Source: Tumebacillus amylolyticus (GTDB lineage Bacteria; Bacillota; Bacilli; Tumebacillales; Tumebacillaceae). From it: a stretch of 64,000 nucleotides of DNA. The translations under genes were made by a program, and so were the position numbers. The notes beneath the pieces were generated by a model. It saw only the letters and a list, made by a program, of their open reading frames with translations, ran no database searches and had not been told where the DNA came from. Below are positions 9,243-15,990 of this stretch, one piece after another (positions within the stretch are counted from its first letter, which is position 1; each line of letters starts with the position of its first letter). The stretch covers positions 124,001-188,000 of the forward strand of contig NZ_JAEQNB010000001.1 in the NCBI RefSeq assembly GCF_016722965.1, read 5' to 3'.

Positions 9243-9323
9243 GAAAGTTGCACCTCGATGTTTCTTCTAAAAACTTTGAAAGCACCCGTTGCACACGGAT
9301 GCTGACAGGACGCTTCGGTAGAG

Positions 9324-9359
9324 GTATAAGCAAATAGACCGCAGTCTATTTGCTTATAC
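9324..9359 (-). other. Perfect 16-bp hairpin behind the precursor gene
   Basis: Arms 9324-9339 and 9344-9359 are perfectly complementary around a CGCA loop, starting 10 bases after the precursor stop. No T-run follows on either strand, so it is unlikely to be a full terminator. A mRNA 3'-protecting or attenuating hairpin that raises precursor mRNA over downstream enzyme mRNA is plausible. Confidence 0.75.
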
Positions 9360-9369
9360 AGTCAAGCCA

Positions 9370-9660
9370 TTAGCAGACGTTGTTGTTGGTGTTTTGGGTC
9401 GGGACGGTGCAGACGTTGTTGTTGGTGTTTTGGGTCGGGACAGTGCAGACGTTGTTGTTGGTGTTTTGGGTCGGGACGGTACAGACGTTGTTGTTGGTGT
9501 TTTGGGTCGGGACGGTACAGACGTTGTTGTTCGTGTTTTGAGTCGGGACGGTGCACACGTTGTTGTTGGTGTTTTGAGTCGGGACGGTTTGAGCTTCCCC
9601 GCTGAGTTCACCTGCGAGTTCTGCTTCGATTGCCAAGATCTCTTGTTCCAACTTGGTCAT
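9370..9660 (-). CDS. RiPP precursor with six identical 12-residue core repeats
   Basis: This 96-residue peptide has a 24-residue leader, MTKLEQEILAIEAELAGELS plus GEAQ, which is acidic, helical and Cys-free. Six perfect copies of TVPTQNTNNNVC follow, so the last residue is Cys. The ATG at 9660 follows GGGGG with correct spacing; an upstream in-frame GTG (9720) lies in the promoter. Neighbours encode an exporter, TldD/E, a Cys decarboxylase and radical SAM enzymes, the usual outfit of a multi-core RiPP. Cleavage after each Cys would give six identical 12-mers, each ending in Cys and so fit for EpiD-like decarboxylation. I know no described RiPP with this core. A structural repeat protein is the alternative, less likely given the neighbours. 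Confidence 0.88.
   Translation of the reverse strand: MTKLEQEILAIEAELAGELSGEAQTVPTQNTNNNVCTVPTQNTNNNVCTVPTQNTNNNVCTVPTQNTNNNVCTVPTQNTNNNVCTVPTQNTNNNVC
9373..9588 (-). repeat. Six contiguous 36-bp direct repeats (coding)
   Basis: Units start at 9373, 9409, 9445, 9481, 9517 and 9553. By eye they differ at seven positions, all synonymous: ACT for ACC three times, TGT for TGC twice, ACG for ACC once and GTG for GTC once. There are no spacers, so this is not a CRISPR array. Confidence 0.95.
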
Positions 9661-9708
9661 GTTGATTCCCCCAATCTCTAACTTTTCAGGCATCTCTGCC
9701 TTGGATTG

Positions 9709-9738
9709 ATTATAGTTCACGAATTACTCAAGGGTCAA
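9709..9738 (-). promoter_or_regulatory. Sigma-A promoter of the RiPP operon
   Basis: On the minus strand, TTGACC (9733-9738) and a perfect TATAAT (9709-9714) are 18 nt apart. Transcription should start near 9702, leaving a 5' leader of about 42 nt before the precursor ATG. Confidence 0.75.
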
Positions 9739-9769
9739 TGGATAATATTTAAAGTTGTGAATGCATATT

Positions 9770-9778
9770 TGATATAAA
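9770..9778 (+). promoter_or_regulatory. Extended -10 promoter of the divergent radical SAM gene
   Basis: TGATATAAA is an extended -10 (TGn plus TATAAA) with no good -35. Transcription would start near 9785, which rules out the ATG at 9779 as the start and supports the TTG at 9815. Confidence 0.5.
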
Positions 9779-9814
9779 ATGAGCCTCGCACTGCACATTG
9801 AAGGAGTGACGCGC

Positions 9815-12031
9815 TTGAAAACGCTGTTGATGTATCCGCCGGTGACCGACCCGACTTCTGCCTATCACAGTCTGACCTATTTGGAAACGTACGCTCGTGA
9901 GCACGGTCATACCGAGATCGACATTGTAGATACAAACATTGAGGCGTTTCACTACTCGATGCGTCCCGAAGAAGTACAACGTGTTTTAACCCACATGCAA
10001 CAGCGGAGAAGCACGTTGGAAGCGCAGGCCGAATTGAACGGCTTGGAACAAATCGAGCTGTTCACGATCGTCCAGGCAAGCTCTTTTGACTTCAGCCGAC
10101 TGTCCGCCGCCGTGGATCTCTTGCGCGATCCGGAAGCGTTTTACCAATACGACCGCTACAAACACGCGGTGGAACTGGTCGTCAATTGGTTGGAATCGCT
10201 CAGCATCATGGGCTTCCCCGGACAGTTTGCACAGTTTGGCACCAACTTGCGCGGCCCGCTCAACCCGCAAACGTCTGAAGATTTGGTGAATCACGAACTG
10301 ACGGAGCGGATGCTGTTGCCGTTCGAACCGTATTTCCAAAACGTCTTGCTCCCGCGCATCGCAGCAGGTGGGTATGCAACCGTCGGAATCAACGTGACCT
10401 ATACGAATCAGTTGCCGTTTGCTCTGGGCATCTCGCGTTTGATTCGCAACGCGTTCCCCGAGATCACGATTCTGTTTGGCGGCACGGAGGTGTCCGACGT
10501 TTGGAAATACATGACGAAGCGCGAGCGCTTTTTCGAGATCTTCGATGCGGCCGATGCGTGCGTGGTCGGAGAAGGCGAGATCGCCTTTGTGCGCTTGCTC
10601 GACATGATCGAAAACAAACAGTTCACCAAGCACGCAAACGTGTTCTTCCATCCGCGCCACGAAGTCAAAGACGATCTGCCGGTGATCCAATACCTCGACA
10701 TCGCAGCGTTGCCGACTCCGAACTTTGACAAAATCAACTGGGACCTCTACCTCTCGCCGGAACCCTTCATCTATTACTCGCCTTCGCGCGGGTGCTATTG
10801 GAACAAGTGTACGTTCTGCGACTACGGACTGAACGGCGATTCCCCGACCTCCCCGTGGCGTCACAACCCGTTGGAAAAAGTGGTCGAGGATTTGCGCGTG
10901 CTGTCCAAATCCTACAAGTTTATCTACTTCTCCGTGGATGTCTTGGCACCGTCGATGCTGTTGCATCTCTCGGAACGCTTGATCGAAGAGGGCATCGACA
11001 TCCGCTGGGGTGCTGAAATTCGTTTGGAAAAATACTGGTCCCCGGAGCGGGCGAAACTGCTCAAGGACGCCGGCTGTGTAGCGGTATCGGTCGGGTTTGA
11101 ATCGGGGAACCAACGCATCTTGAACTTGATCAACAAAGGGACGCAGATCCAGAGCGTCGAGGAAGTCATCAAAAACTTCTCGGAAGCAGGCATTGCGGTG
11201 CAGATCATGGGCTTCACCGGATTCCCCGGCGAGACGATGGAAGAAGCGAAGGAATCGATCGACTTCCTCATGGAAACGCGCTCCCAATGGACGTTTGGCG
11301 GCTTGGGACGCTTCATGTTGACACAAGGGGCGATCGTCGCCAAACAACCGGAAGAGTTCGGCGTAACCGAAGTAGGGGCGTACCAAAACGAAGACGTTCC
11401 GCGCAGTCTGCACTATCTGCATCCGGAAAAACGCACGAAAGAGGAAGAAGATGCGTTGGACCTGCTCAAATCCAAGATGATGACCTACGACTTGGACCGT
11501 CCGTGGGTCGGCGGGGTGGACGCGTCCCACTCGTTCTTCTACCATGATCGATTCGGCACCCACGTGCTCAAGCAGATTACCAAGAAACCGGAGGCGACGG
11601 CCACGCAAGAATTCGTGCTGAACGGCAACGTCGTCGAGGAGCCGGTCGGCTATCCGCTGAACAACATCCATTCGCCGCGTTCCTACGCAACGGTGCGCAT
11701 CTCGCAAAAAGAGACTCACAAAGCGGGGATGGTCGCCCGCGAAATTTTCCCGCTCCTCGAATCGCTCGTCATCGCCAAGGACGAAACGGCGAACGTGGAG
11801 AAACGACTGATCCGCAACGACGGTTCGCACTTCAAATATTCGAATGAAATTCTCGACTTCTTCGCTTTCTTCAAGGAGGGAAACACGTTGCAAAACTACC
11901 TCGACCTCCATCCGGAAGCGGACGCTTCGCTGTTCAAACGACTGCTTCATGTCGCGTTGGAACGGAAATTCCTCAAACCTGCCTTGACCGAAGAGTTGGT
12001 ATCGACACCGCTTCACCGCGCCTCCCTGTAA
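9815..12031 (+). CDS. B12-binding-domain radical SAM protein
   Basis: This 738-residue protein starts at TTG 9815 with AAGGAG 8 nt upstream. The N-terminal part is a cobalamin-binding-like Rossmann domain (IVDTNIEAF, LFGGTEVSDV, VVGEGEIAF, up to about 300). A radical SAM core follows with the cluster motif CYWNKCTFC, a CX4CX2C spacing different from the canonical CX3CX2C, then SVGFESGNQRILNLINKG and MGFTGFPGET. The C-terminal 150 residues look winged-helix-like. Such enzymes often methylate unactivated carbons. It is divergent from the RiPP operon across 154 bp and may act on the repeat peptide, but independence cannot be excluded. Confidence 0.85.
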   Translation: MKTLLMYPPVTDPTSAYHSLTYLETYAREHGHTEIDIVDTNIEAFHYSMRPEEVQRVLTHMQQRRSTLEAQAELNGLEQIELFTIVQASSFDFSRLSAAVDLLRDPEAFYQYDRYKHAVELVVNWLESLSIMGFPGQFAQFGTNLRGPLNPQTSEDLVNHELTERMLLPFEPYFQNVLLPRIAAGGYATVGINVTYTNQLPFALGISRLIRNAFPEITILFGGTEVSDVWKYMTKRERFFEIFDAADACVVGEGEIAFVRLLDMIENKQFTKHANVFFHPRHEVKDDLPVIQYLDIAALPTPNFDKINWDLYLSPEPFIYYSPSRGCYWNKCTFCDYGLNGDSPTSPWRHNPLEKVVEDLRVLSKSYKFIYFSVDVLAPSMLLHLSERLIEEGIDIRWGAEIRLEKYWSPERAKLLKDAGCVAVSVGFESGNQRILNLINKGTQIQSVEEVIKNFSEAGIAVQIMGFTGFPGETMEEAKESIDFLMETRSQWTFGGLGRFMLTQGAIVAKQPEEFGVTEVGAYQNEDVPRSLHYLHPEKRTKEEEDALDLLKSKMMTYDLDRPWVGGVDASHSFFYHDRFGTHVLKQITKKPEATATQEFVLNGNVVEEPVGYPLNNIHSPRSYATVRISQKETHKAGMVAREIFPLLESLVIAKDETANVEKRLIRNDGSHFKYSNEILDFFAFFKEGNTLQNYLDLHPEADASLFKRLLHVALERKFLKPALTEELVSTPLHRASL

Positions 12032-12040
12032 GAAAAGGAA

Positions 12041-12079
12041 ATGCCCCCGTTGCCCTGTTGCGCAACGGGGGCATTTTTA
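12041..12079 (+). terminator. Intrinsic terminator
   Basis: A 13-bp perfect stem (12041-12053 with 12062-12074) is followed by T5. It ends the B12-type radical SAM transcript. Confidence 0.92.
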
Positions 12080-12216
12080 TGAGATAGAGGTAATAAGCGA
12101 GCATTCGACGTACTAGTAATAGAAGGTAAACCATAAGAAATCAAAAAATGAGGATGCAGAAGGCTCCTATATTGTTTGTATATAGATAAAAAACATATAA
12201 ATAGGGGGTCTTACCA

Positions 12217-14046
12217 ATGGCTGATGAGTGGGATAAACAAGTGAACATGGCACCCAACGGAAAACTACAGTTGGAATCCATTCTTCTCCATAGTGCAGAT
12301 GCAATTTGGGTGGTTGATCTGGAAGAACGCGTCCGGCAAATCAATCCGGCGTTCGAATCGCTGTTTGGCTGGACGAAAGAGGATGTCATCGGGAACAGCT
12401 TGCCGATCGTGCCCGAGAATTTGGCGGGAGAGATCGAACAACTGCATCAAAAAATCAAAGCGGGACACTACGCAAGCGGGTACGAAACGCAACGGCTGTG
12501 CAAGGACGGACGCTTGATCTACGTCAGCGCCACGTTGTCACCCGTACGGGATGCGAACGGAGAAGTCATCGGCATCAGTGGAACCTGCCGTGATATAACC
12601 GCGACGAAACACGCGGAGGAAGAATTGCGCAAAACCAAGGAGATGCTGGAGTCGTTTGTTCTCAACAGCATGGATGCGATCTGGATGATCGATCTCGACG
12701 AACGTGTTCAGCAAATCAACCCGGCGTTTGAAATGTTGTTTGGGTGGACGGCTGAGGATGTCGTCGGGAACCGGCTGCCGATCATCCCCGATTTTTTGTT
12801 GTGTGAAATTGAGCAGGTCCACCAAGAGGTCAAGGCGGGCCATTCGAAAAGCGGCTATGAGACGCAACGCCTGTGCAAAGACGGCCGCCTGATCTACGTC
12901 AGCGCCACGTTGTCGCCTGTGCGAAACAAACAAGGGGAAGTCATTGGCGTGAGCGGAACCTGCCGTGACATTACGCACACGAAGCGGGCAGAGGAAGAAC
13001 TTCGCAAAGCCAAGGACTTGCTGGAAGCGTTTGTTGAAAACAGCGCAGATGCGATTTGGATGATCGATCTCGAAGATCGCGTGCAACAGGTCAACCCGGC
13101 GTTTGAAACGTTGTTTGGCTGGTCCGAAGAGGAAGTCGTCGGGAACATGTTGCCGATCGTGCCCGACTTTTTGGCAGCGCAAATTCACGAGTTGCATCAA
13201 GAGATCAAGTTGGGAAATCGCAAGAGTGGGTACGAAACGCAACGCCGGTGCAAGGACGGACGTTTGATTCATGTCAGCGCCACGCTGTCCCCCGTGCGCA
13301 ACTCTCAGGGGAAAGTCATCGGAGTGAGCGGCACCTGCCGCGACATCACCAAGAACAAGCAATCGGAGGAGATGCTGATCCAGACGGAAAAGCTGAGCAT
13401 CGCGGGGGAATTGGCGGCCGGCATGGCGCATGAAATTCGAAATCCGCTCACCGCTTTAAAAGGGTTTGTGCAGTTGATGAGCTATGACCACGACTCGCAG
13501 AGCAAATATCTCGACGTCATGGCATCTGAATTGAGCCGCATTGAATTGATCGTGAGCGAGCTGCTTGTGTTGGCCAAGCCACAAGCCAATGTCTTTAAAC
13601 GTAAGGAGATCAGCCCGATCATCCAAGATGTGTTGACGCTCAGTGAAGCGCAGGCGATCCTGCACAACATTCAGATTCAAGCTCTCTTGGAGGATGACTT
13701 GCCCGCACTTGATTGTGACGAAAACCAAATGAAACAAGTGCTGATCAACTTTATCAGAAATGCCATCGAAGCGATGCCGGGCGGTGGTACGATCCGCGTG
13801 GAAGCGACTCTTGCGGACCCCTCCCACATGCGGATTCGCGTTCAGGACGAGGGCAAGGGAATTCCCCAAGAGCAACTCGCGCGCCTCGGCGAGCCTTTTT
13901 ATACAACGAAGACCAAAGGCACGGGACTCGGCCTCATGGTCAGCAAAAAAATCATCGAAGGGCATCAGGGAACACTGGAAATCGCAAGCGAAGTGGGAGT
14001 GGGGACGACGGTGGACCTGTACTTGCCGCTTCCGGACGGAGATTGA
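12217..14046 (+). CDS. Triple-PAS cytoplasmic histidine kinase
   Basis: This 609-residue protein has no membrane segment. Three PAS/PAC repeats of exactly 125 residues occupy 19-143, 144-268 and 269-393 and share blocks such as SGYETQR, CKDGRLI and VSATLSPVR. A HisKA domain follows (H405 in GMAHEIRNPLTALKGF), then a HATPase (NFIRNAIEAMPGGG, DEGKGIP, GTGLGLMVSKKI). The layout resembles the Bacillus sporulation kinases KinA and KinE, which feed the Spo0 phosphorelay, so a sporulation or stress role is plausible. The ATG at 12217 follows AGGGGG. No response regulator is adjacent. Confidence 0.92.
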   Translation: MADEWDKQVNMAPNGKLQLESILLHSADAIWVVDLEERVRQINPAFESLFGWTKEDVIGNSLPIVPENLAGEIEQLHQKIKAGHYASGYETQRLCKDGRLIYVSATLSPVRDANGEVIGISGTCRDITATKHAEEELRKTKEMLESFVLNSMDAIWMIDLDERVQQINPAFEMLFGWTAEDVVGNRLPIIPDFLLCEIEQVHQEVKAGHSKSGYETQRLCKDGRLIYVSATLSPVRNKQGEVIGVSGTCRDITHTKRAEEELRKAKDLLEAFVENSADAIWMIDLEDRVQQVNPAFETLFGWSEEEVVGNMLPIVPDFLAAQIHELHQEIKLGNRKSGYETQRRCKDGRLIHVSATLSPVRNSQGKVIGVSGTCRDITKNKQSEEMLIQTEKLSIAGELAAGMAHEIRNPLTALKGFVQLMSYDHDSQSKYLDVMASELSRIELIVSELLVLAKPQANVFKRKEISPIIQDVLTLSEAQAILHNIQIQALLEDDLPALDCDENQMKQVLINFIRNAIEAMPGGGTIRVEATLADPSHMRIRVQDEGKGIPQEQLARLGEPFYTTKTKGTGLGLMVSKKIIEGHQGTLEIASEVGVGTTVDLYLPLPDGD

Positions 14047-14061
14047 TTCAGATAGACATGG

Positions 14062-14097
14062 AAAGCCGGTCACGCTCACTTGTGACGGGCTTTTTTT
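14062..14097 (+). terminator. Intrinsic terminator
   Basis: An imperfect stem (AAAGCC...GTCAC with GTGAC...GGCTTT) around an 8-nt loop is followed by T7, just after the kinase gene. Confidence 0.8.
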
Positions 14098-14148
14098 AAT
14101 GCGCGTACGCAAGTGTGTAAATAAAAATACAAGATAATTAAAAATAAG

Positions 14149-14177
14149 TTGATTAGCCGTTGTGTGCGTGTTACAAT
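14149..14177 (+). promoter_or_regulatory. Sigma-A promoter of the small peptide gene
   Basis: TTGATT (14149-14154) and TACAAT (14172-14177) are 17 nt apart. The expected start is near 14184, about 53 nt before the ATG. Confidence 0.65.
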
Positions 14178-14236
14178 CGAAACAAGCGAAGGAATTCGCT
14201 AAAAAATCAGAATATTTTTATAAAATTGGAGGTATC

Positions 14237-14371
14237 ATGATGAAGAAAAAATTGGCGTTTGCTCTGATGTTGGGTGTTCTGGCTGGTTTCGCGCTTCAAG
14301 GTACGACCGTGACCCATACGGCAAGCGGGAATACCGCAGATCCCTTGCAAATCATCAATAATATGAGGTAG
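14237..14371 (+). CDS. Small secreted peptide, possible signalling pheromone precursor
   Basis: This 44-residue peptide has an AATTGGAGGT ribosome site before two tandem ATGs (14237 and 14240). Residues 1-22 (MMKKKLAFALMLGVLAGFAL) form a signal peptide. The short remainder (QGTTVTHTASGNTADPLQIINNMR) has the size and style of Phr/Npr-type pheromone precursors, in which a C-terminal piece is released and re-imported. I cannot identify a family. It is a stand-alone transcription unit with its own promoter and terminator, and no TPR-type receptor gene is adjacent. Confidence 0.7.
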   Translation: MMKKKLAFALMLGVLAGFALQGTTVTHTASGNTADPLQIINNMR

Positions 14372-14379
14372 TTCTCTGA

Positions 14380-14409
14380 CCCCTCGTCGCCGACGAGGGG
14401 TTTACTTTT
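14380..14409 (+). terminator. Intrinsic terminator
   Basis: CCCCTCGTCG pairs with CGACGAGGGG, followed by TTTACTTTT. It ends the small peptide transcript. Confidence 0.85.
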
Positions 14410-14452
14410 GCGTTGTGGTAAGATAGAGACAACATGGAAGGAGTGACACCCG

Positions 14453-15553
14453 GTGAACCAAGAGAACAAATTATTGAAAGCCTTCAACCAAACTGCCTAC
14501 CAAGTAGCGGGTCACGGCAAGCGAAACGTTCAGATATTGAAAGATGCGTTGGACGTCATCGAGGGCGATATCGAGAGCGATATGTACGGCTCAGGCAAGC
14601 TCATCGAAGACTTTCAAACCAAGATGGCGAAATATTTGGGGAAGGAAAGCGCCGTGTTTTTCCCGAGCGGCACGATGGCACAGCAAATTGCTCTGCGCAT
14701 CTGGTCGGATCAAAAAGGGTTGAAACGGGTTGCCTACCATCCGTTGTCTCATTTAGAGATTCACGAGCAAGACGGGTTGAAGGAACTACACCATCTCGAA
14801 CCGATCTTGCTCGGGGAGCGGGACGGCGTGATTCATTTGGAAGATGTCCTGAATATGAAAGAAGACGTCGCCTGCTTGTTGCTGGAGCTCCCGCAGCGCG
14901 AGATCGGCGGGCAGTTGCCGGAGTACGCGGAGCTCGAAGCGATCTCGGCCCATTGCCGGGAAAAGGGCATCGCATTGCATCTCGACGGCGCTCGACTTCT
15001 GGAGATTCTGCCTTTTTATCAAAAGTCGGCGGAGGAGGTCTGCGCGCTGTTCGATAGCGTGTATGTTTCTTTTTACAAAGGAATCGGCGGGATTGCAGGG
15101 GCGATTCTGGCGGGGAATGAAGCGTTCACCAAGGAGTCCAAGGTCTGGAAACGCCGCCACGGCGGGGATTTGATCTCCCTGTACCCGTACATCTTGAGCG
15201 CCGATTTTTACTTCGACCAAAGACTGCCCAAGATGGAACAGTACTACGAAGAAGCGAAGGAACTGGCGGGGTACTTCAATCAATGCCAAGCCATTGAAAC
15301 AAAACCGGCCGTCCCCGTGTCGAACATGTTCCACGTACACTTCCATTTGCCGAAAGAGAAGCTCGAGTCGATTCTGGTCTCCGTGTATGAAGAAACGGGT
15401 GTCGGCCTGACCGCCTACCTCCGAGAAATCAACGAGACCACCTCCTATTCCGAAATCTCCATCGGCGATTGCTACTCCACAGTTCCCAAAGAAGTGCTGC
15501 AAAAAGCGTTCCAATTGCTTGATGAGAAAATCCGAGTCGTGCACAGCGATTGA
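14453..15553 (+). CDS. PLP-dependent beta-eliminating lyase / threonine-aldolase family
   Basis: This 366-residue fold-type I PLP enzyme resembles low-specificity threonine aldolases. Visible features are MYGSGKLIEDFQ, the cofactor-pocket segment FFPSGTMAQQIALR, LHLDGARLLE with the PLP-binding Asp, and VYVSFYKGIGGIAGA, whose Lys should be the Schiff-base residue. Low-specificity threonine aldolase cleaves Thr to Gly and acetaldehyde; related lyases differ in substrate, so only the family is assigned. Translation starts at GTG 14453 with AAGGAG upstream. The stop codon overlaps the -35 of the antitoxin RNA promoter. Confidence 0.85.
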   Translation: MNQENKLLKAFNQTAYQVAGHGKRNVQILKDALDVIEGDIESDMYGSGKLIEDFQTKMAKYLGKESAVFFPSGTMAQQIALRIWSDQKGLKRVAYHPLSHLEIHEQDGLKELHHLEPILLGERDGVIHLEDVLNMKEDVACLLLELPQREIGGQLPEYAELEAISAHCREKGIALHLDGARLLEILPFYQKSAEEVCALFDSVYVSFYKGIGGIAGAILAGNEAFTKESKVWKRRHGGDLISLYPYILSADFYFDQRLPKMEQYYEEAKELAGYFNQCQAIETKPAVPVSNMFHVHFHLPKEKLESILVSVYEETGVGLTAYLREINETTSYSEISIGDCYSTVPKEVLQKAFQLLDEKIRVVHSD

Positions 15554-15579
15554 GAAGCGGTCCCTGCTTGTGGTAGAAT
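15550..15579 (+). promoter_or_regulatory. Promoter of antitoxin RNA, copy 1
   Basis: TTGAGA (15550-15555) and TAGAAT (15574-15579) are 18 nt apart. The same arrangement recurs in copy 2 at 42344-42373. Transcription should start near 15586. Confidence 0.7.
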
Positions 15580-15585
15580 AACATC

Positions 15586-15736
15586 ACAAGAAACGCGTAA
15601 ACTAAAAAGTGACCGCAGGTGCGGGAAACACCTACGGTCATTTGCACAACTGATACCCGTCAAGGGTGTCGGCTCAAAATTGCTTAAAGAAGTAGACCTC
15701 TAAGCCTGGTAGCTCAAGGGAGGTCTACTTCTTTTT
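15586..15736 (+). ncRNA. Predicted antisense antitoxin RNA, type I TA copy 1
   Basis: An RNA of about 150 nt is predicted from the conserved promoter to a strong hairpin (15685-15730 region, AAGTAGACCTC pairing with GAGGTCTACTT, then T6). It contains an internal hairpin (15612-15645) shared with copy 2. Its 3' end is complementary to the 3' end of the toxin mRNA and the last toxin codons, the arrangement of RatA opposite TxpA in Bacillus subtilis. No coding potential is seen. Confidence 0.7.
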
Positions 15737-15841
15737 TAGTAGGTTTAGTATGTTGAGGAACACATTGATCAATCCGAAAATGATTGCCGCAACCAATGTT
15801 CCAAATGCAATCATCACCGTCAAAATCTGAAATTCCGTCAT
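15725..15841 (-). CDS. Holin-like type I toxin peptide
   Basis: This 38-residue hydrophobic peptide begins MTEFQILTVMIAFGTLVAAI and ends NILNLLKKK: one membrane helix and a basic tail. It matches the family annotated as putative holin-like toxin, related in style to TxpA and BsrG. A very strong ribosome site (AAGGGGGTGAG) precedes ATG 15841. The mRNA 5' leader can pair with its own 3' region (TCAAGGGTG and TCGGCTC with CACCCTTGA and GAGCCGA), a feature of type I toxins that blocks translation until processing. It is expected to depolarise the membrane if the antisense RNA is lost. Confidence 0.85.
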   Translation of the reverse strand: MTEFQILTVMIAFGTLVAAIIFGLINVFLNILNLLKKK

Positions 15842-15911
15842 ACCGATCTCACCCCCTTTCAACAGGGGATGAGCCGACCACCCTTGAGGAGCCTATTCAA
15901 TTGTGTTGGTT

Positions 15912-15942
15912 GTATTCTATCATAGAAGAATTAGAAGAGGAA
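15912..15942 (-). promoter_or_regulatory. Promoter of the toxin mRNA
   Basis: On the minus strand the extended -10 TATGATAGAAT (15914-15924) is followed by a toxin leader of about 65 nt. The element and the upstream TTCCTC are conserved in copy 2 near 42640-42670. Confidence 0.6.
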
Positions 15943-15990
15943 CATCTGTTCTTTAGTTCAAAATAAAAAAGTTATCGGGGCGTGTCCAGT

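Noticed and set aside
9373-9588. CRISPR array
   Set aside because: The repeats are directly adjacent with no spacers, lie in a coding frame, and no cas genes are near.
9362-9611. Two further open frames through the repeat array, encoding other repeat peptides
   Set aside because: A 36-bp repeat without stops is open in several frames. Only the 9370-9660 frame has a correctly spaced ribosome site, and only in that frame are all repeat differences silent.
9986-12016. A 676-codon open frame opposite the B12-type radical SAM gene
   Set aside because: It is a shadow caused by codon bias. It has no ribosome site and no recognisable domains, while the plus-strand frame shows clear motifs.
12080-12216. 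A small gene MRMQKAPILFVYR between the terminator and the PAS kinase
   Set aside because: It has no ribosome site and no family resemblance; the stretch more likely holds the kinase promoter.
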